DNA from: Winogradskyella arenosi | Lineage (GTDB): Bacteria > Bacteroidota > Bacteroidia > Flavobacteriales > Flavobacteriaceae | DNA length: 64,000 nt | Direction: 5' to 3' | Assembly (NCBI RefSeq): GCF_003337305.1 | Contig: NZ_QPJO01000004.1 | Location: 62,001 to 126,000, forward strand | In this document: positions 61,552 through 64,000 of the stretch, one piece after another | How positions within the stretch are numbered: the first letter of the stretch is position 1 | Layout of the letters: every line of letters starts with the position of its first letter | Position numbers and translations under genes: made by a program | Notes under the pieces: model-generated | What the model saw: only the letters and a program-made list of their open reading frames with translations | What the model was told of the DNA's origin: nothing | Database searches by the model: none

Positions 61552-63255
61552 TTACTGGTCTTCAGTAGTGAGCTGACTAACGGTTTCTGTAGCGTCTTCT
61601 ATAGTTGCTTCTTCTGTTGCTTCATCAATTAAAGCCTTTTCAACTTCCGCTTTTAAATCTAAAATGCCATTAATTTCAGGATGGTCTATAGAAATCTCTT
61701 TCGCATTAGCTAACTGAACTTTTACATTTAAAACGCGCGCTGTAGTTCCTAATCCAAATTGAAGCAATGCCGTTTGGTCACTTGCTAAACCTTCTCCTGT
61801 TACTAACCATTCCGTAAGTGTTTTATTTGGGGTCGTTACGGTAACTTTAGCACCTTGTACATTAACCGACTCTCCTAAATCAACTTGCAGGTAATTGTGC
61901 GTTCCCCCTTTATTGATATAAGCTAAAGCTGGGGAGTCTATATTCACCCAAATCATATCTAAGTACCCATCGTTATTAAAGTCGCTTACTAACGAGGTAA
62001 TTGCAAAATGAGGATTACTAAGACCACTTTCTGCTTCGGTAGGCGCAAAGGTGCCATCTGCTTTTTGGATAAGCACACGACTCGGTAATTTAAACAACTT
62101 GCTAGGTGGGAAGTCCACATAATTTTCGCCCACCATTAAATCTTGTAAGCCGTCGTTATTAAGATCAGCAAAGGTACAGCCCCAAGCAAATTCGTAATCC
62201 GCTATTTTAGCCGTTTCAGCCACATCGGTAAATTTAAAATTACCTTGGTTTTCAAATAACATCCATTTGTCTGTAAATAAAGACGTGTCTTTTATATCGC
62301 CATGAGCAATTTTATTAGGCAATGTGCTTCCGGTGTTAGAAAACATAAAGTCTGCCCAACCATCATTATTATAATCTCCAACAGCAAGTCCCATTGGGTA
62401 AGCAAAACGCTTGGTCATTGGGTTGGCTTTCATAGTAAAGGTTAAGTCGCCATTATTTTTATAAGTACGCACTTCACCTGTATCATGTACCACCACTAAA
62501 TCTTGCCAAGTATCATTATCGATATCTACAAAAACACCTTGAAATGTATTGTGTACATAGTCTAAGCCAGCCGCTTTGGTAATACTCTTAAAGGTATTAT
62601 CGCCGTTATTAAGCAACAATTCGCTTGTTGCACCATAATCGTAATCTTCAAAAATATTTTGCCCTTCCATTAATTCCTTTTTGATGTAAGTCGCTAAAAA
62701 GATATCCAAATCGCCATCTTTATCAATATCGGCTACCGTAATTCCGGCAGGATTAGATTTCGCATTTACAGGCGTATCTACAAGCACCTCTGTAAAAGAA
62801 CCATTGGTATTGTAATACAAATGAAGTCCGTCTTCACGACTTAATATAAGATCGGTAAAACCGTTGTTATCAAAATCTGCAGATACCGCTCCAACCGTTG
62901 TTGAGGCAGTTCCTTTTTTAGGTAAGTTAACCTTCTTAGAAATGTCTACAAACGCATTATTACGATAAGCAAAAATAGCATCCTCTTGTTCCATTCCGCC
63001 TCCAAAGAAGACTTCATCAACGTTGTCATTATTAATATCTATTAAAGCCGAAGGGGCAATAGGTAATGATTTTTTACCTTGATATTGATGTACAAAATCT
63101 AAAGTAATAGGCGTAAATTTCGGAATCTCTTTCTCTGAAATACTAATATCGTATTTATCAGAAACAGAGTCGCGCCAGAAAAAGCTCATCATAAATAAAA
63201 TGAACAAGACTGCGGCAAGGCCTACGAGTTTTAAAAGGTTTTTAATGAGTTTCAT
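61552..63255 (-). CDS. VCBS/FG-GAP repeat protein with ASPIC/UnbV domain (CRTAC1 family)
   Basis: 567 residues with an N-terminal membrane anchor (7-27). Six D-x-(D/N)-x-(D/N)-G-x-x-D calcium loops lie in a seven-bladed beta-propeller-like region: DFDNNGFTDLILS, DIDKDGDLDIFLA, DIDNDTWQDLVVV, DYNNDGWADFMFS, DLNNDGLQDLMVG, DFNNDGYLDMIWV. They are followed by an ASPIC/UnbV domain (GLASDQTALLQFGLG). The C-terminus is Glu/Thr-rich. Members are extracytoplasmic, Ca2+-stabilised adhesion or assembly proteins; the exact role is unknown. Overlaps the upstream gene by 14 bp, indicating coupling. Confidence 0.88.
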   Translation of the reverse strand: MKLIKNLLKLVGLAAVLFILFMMSFFWRDSVSDKYDISISEKEIPKFTPITLDFVHQYQGKKSLPIAPSALIDINNDNVDEVFFGGGMEQEDAIFAYRNNAFVDISKKVNLPKKGTASTTVGAVSADFDNNGFTDLILSREDGLHLYYNTNGSFTEVLVDTPVNAKSNPAGITVADIDKDGDLDIFLATYIKKELMEGQNIFEDYDYGATSELLLNNGDNTFKSITKAAGLDYVHNTFQGVFVDIDNDTWQDLVVVHDTGEVRTYKNNGDLTFTMKANPMTKRFAYPMGLAVGDYNNDGWADFMFSNTGSTLPNKIAHGDIKDTSLFTDKWMLFENQGNFKFTDVAETAKIADYEFAWGCTFADLNNDGLQDLMVGENYVDFPPSKLFKLPSRVLIQKADGTFAPTEAESGLSNPHFAITSLVSDFNNDGYLDMIWVNIDSPALAYINKGGTHNYLQVDLGESVNVQGAKVTVTTPNKTLTEWLVTGEGLASDQTALLQFGLGTTARVLNVKVQLANAKEISIDHPEINGILDLKAEVEKALIDEATEEATIEDATETVSQLTTEDQ

Positions 63256-63901
63256 AAGTTGTATTTTTTAGTTGGTATAGGGATAATGCAAATAATATAA
63301 AGTGAGTAACATTCATTAGTATAGGGAGCATATGCTTCCCAATAGCGGGGATAAGTTGCCCTATAAGCACTAATAAAATAAGAATAACAATAGGGTTAAA
63401 AATGGCCATCCCTTTTTTATAATAGGTGCCGCCTTTTAAAATAGTAATGGCAAACACCACTGAAAGGGTTGCGATAATAATCCGCAGGGCTTGTACCAGT
63501 ATTTCCATATGCTTGGTGTAATGCGCCAATAGATCTTGGTAAACCACAGGGCTCATAGCATCTTGTAGGTGTACAATGTTGCCAATTGAAGCTCTAGAAC
63601 CAATCCAAACCCCGCCAACTGTAAAAGCCACAAAACCAATAGCCAAAACAAGTTGTGCTAAGGTTTTATTTCCTGGTTTTAACATGCGGTAAATATGGAT
63701 ATAGCCCGCAAAATAAAAGGGAATACCTATAACCGCTAAAAAATGACCAATACTAAGGTGATCTAAGGGAACATCTTTAAAAAAAGCATAAGCCTCAGAA
63801 TGCTCTAAAATAGAAGGGGAGTAGTGTAAAAAATATTCGCCTAATCCTACAAGAATGGAGGCAAAAAGACCGAAATAGCCTAAAATTTTAGTGCGTTTCA
63901 T
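63242..63901 (-). CDS. multi-pass membrane protein (DUF6796-like)
   Basis: 219 residues with about six helices. A charged periplasmic loop with His and Asp (EHSEAYAFFKDVPLDHLSIG) follows helix 1. YTKHMEILVQALRIIIATLS lies in the middle, and KHMLPILMNVTHFILFALSL near the C-terminus. It resembles the DUF6796 group by eye. No function is known. It is translated with the VCBS protein (14-bp overlap) and is the first gene of that pair. Confidence 0.7.
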   Translation of the reverse strand: MKRTKILGYFGLFASILVGLGEYFLHYSPSILEHSEAYAFFKDVPLDHLSIGHFLAVIGIPFYFAGYIHIYRMLKPGNKTLAQLVLAIGFVAFTVGGVWIGSRASIGNIVHLQDAMSPVVYQDLLAHYTKHMEILVQALRIIIATLSVVFAITILKGGTYYKKGMAIFNPIVILILLVLIGQLIPAIGKHMLPILMNVTHFILFALSLYQLKNTTYETH

Positions 63902-64000
63902 TTGTTTTTTAAAAAGTTGGTTTTCAGTCTGTCGAAGGTTTTTAAAATTCCTTTCAAAAAAATCAATAACGCTATCTTATTGTAATATTACGAGTTATGA

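Noticed and set aside
1-64000. CRISPR array, tRNA, rRNA, insertion sequence or prophage
   Set aside because: No regularly spaced repeats, tRNA-like cloverleaf, rRNA stretch, transposase or phage structural gene was recognised on reading both strands.

Overview
The window reads as chromosome of a marine-type member of the Flavobacteriaceae (Bacteroidota). The reasons are low-GC DNA, promoters with the TAnnTTTG -7 element, little Shine-Dalgarno signal, abundant TPR/LytTR signalling proteins, SpII lipoproteins, and a methylmalonyl-CoA/Na+-decarboxylase block typical of the phylum. This is inferred from protein families; no rRNA or tRNA gene is present to place the organism. No transposase, integrase, phage gene or CRISPR array was seen.

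Layout. 1-12.7 kb: the tail of an FtsX-type ABC permease, a TPR/HTH sensor, small secreted or membrane proteins, a DnaQ-GIY-YIG nuclease, a deoxynucleotidase, a YccS/FUSC membrane protein, a DUF2130 coiled-coil protein, an Old Yellow Enzyme, glutaminase and an EamA transporter. 12.7-18.6 kb: a ThiE-like gene, then a six-gene minus-strand operon (TetR, SDR, nitroreductase, CurA-like reductase, YqhD, Hsp31/DJ-1) with a TetR-type palindrome upstream and a terminator at its end. It looks like a self-regulated defence against reactive carbonyls and electrophiles. 18.8-20 kb: CsbD and MarC. 20.1-30.3 kb: the methylmalonyl-CoA block, comprising epimerase, Na+-translocating methylmalonyl-CoA decarboxylase (alpha, gamma, biotin carrier, beta), both mutase subunits and, in opposite orientation, MeaB plus an acyl-ACP thioesterase. 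30.5-41.4 kb: a plus-strand array of TolC, MacA, MacB-type ATPase and permease, a double DUF1566 lipoprotein, a DoxX remnant, a LytS histidine kinase, a YHYH protein, a PEBP lipoprotein, an unknown lipoprotein and a LytTR response regulator.

43-56 kb is a polyol (mannitol-like) utilisation region. It holds a Nudix-type repressor, an outer-membrane protein, two mannitol-dehydrogenase paralogues, an NCS1-type permease and a PfkB sugar kinase. The divergent control region, with two matching palindromes about 150 bp apart, occurs twice. The second copy is preceded by a decayed, internally deleted copy of the repressor gene, so the locus was duplicated and then split in function.

56-61.4 kb is a minus-strand four-gene operon: a small Cys-containing membrane protein, a 1172-residue phosphoesterase-like/kinase-like/Omp85-barrel fusion whose phosphoesterase metal ligands are substituted, an unknown soluble protein, and a PycTM (Pycsar-effector family) membrane protein with no cyclase nearby. 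An 11-G tract lies just upstream. The window ends with a VCBS/ASPIC-UnbV protein and a multi-pass membrane protein. The least explained pieces are this operon and the LytS/LytTR-DUF1566-YHYH-PEBP array.
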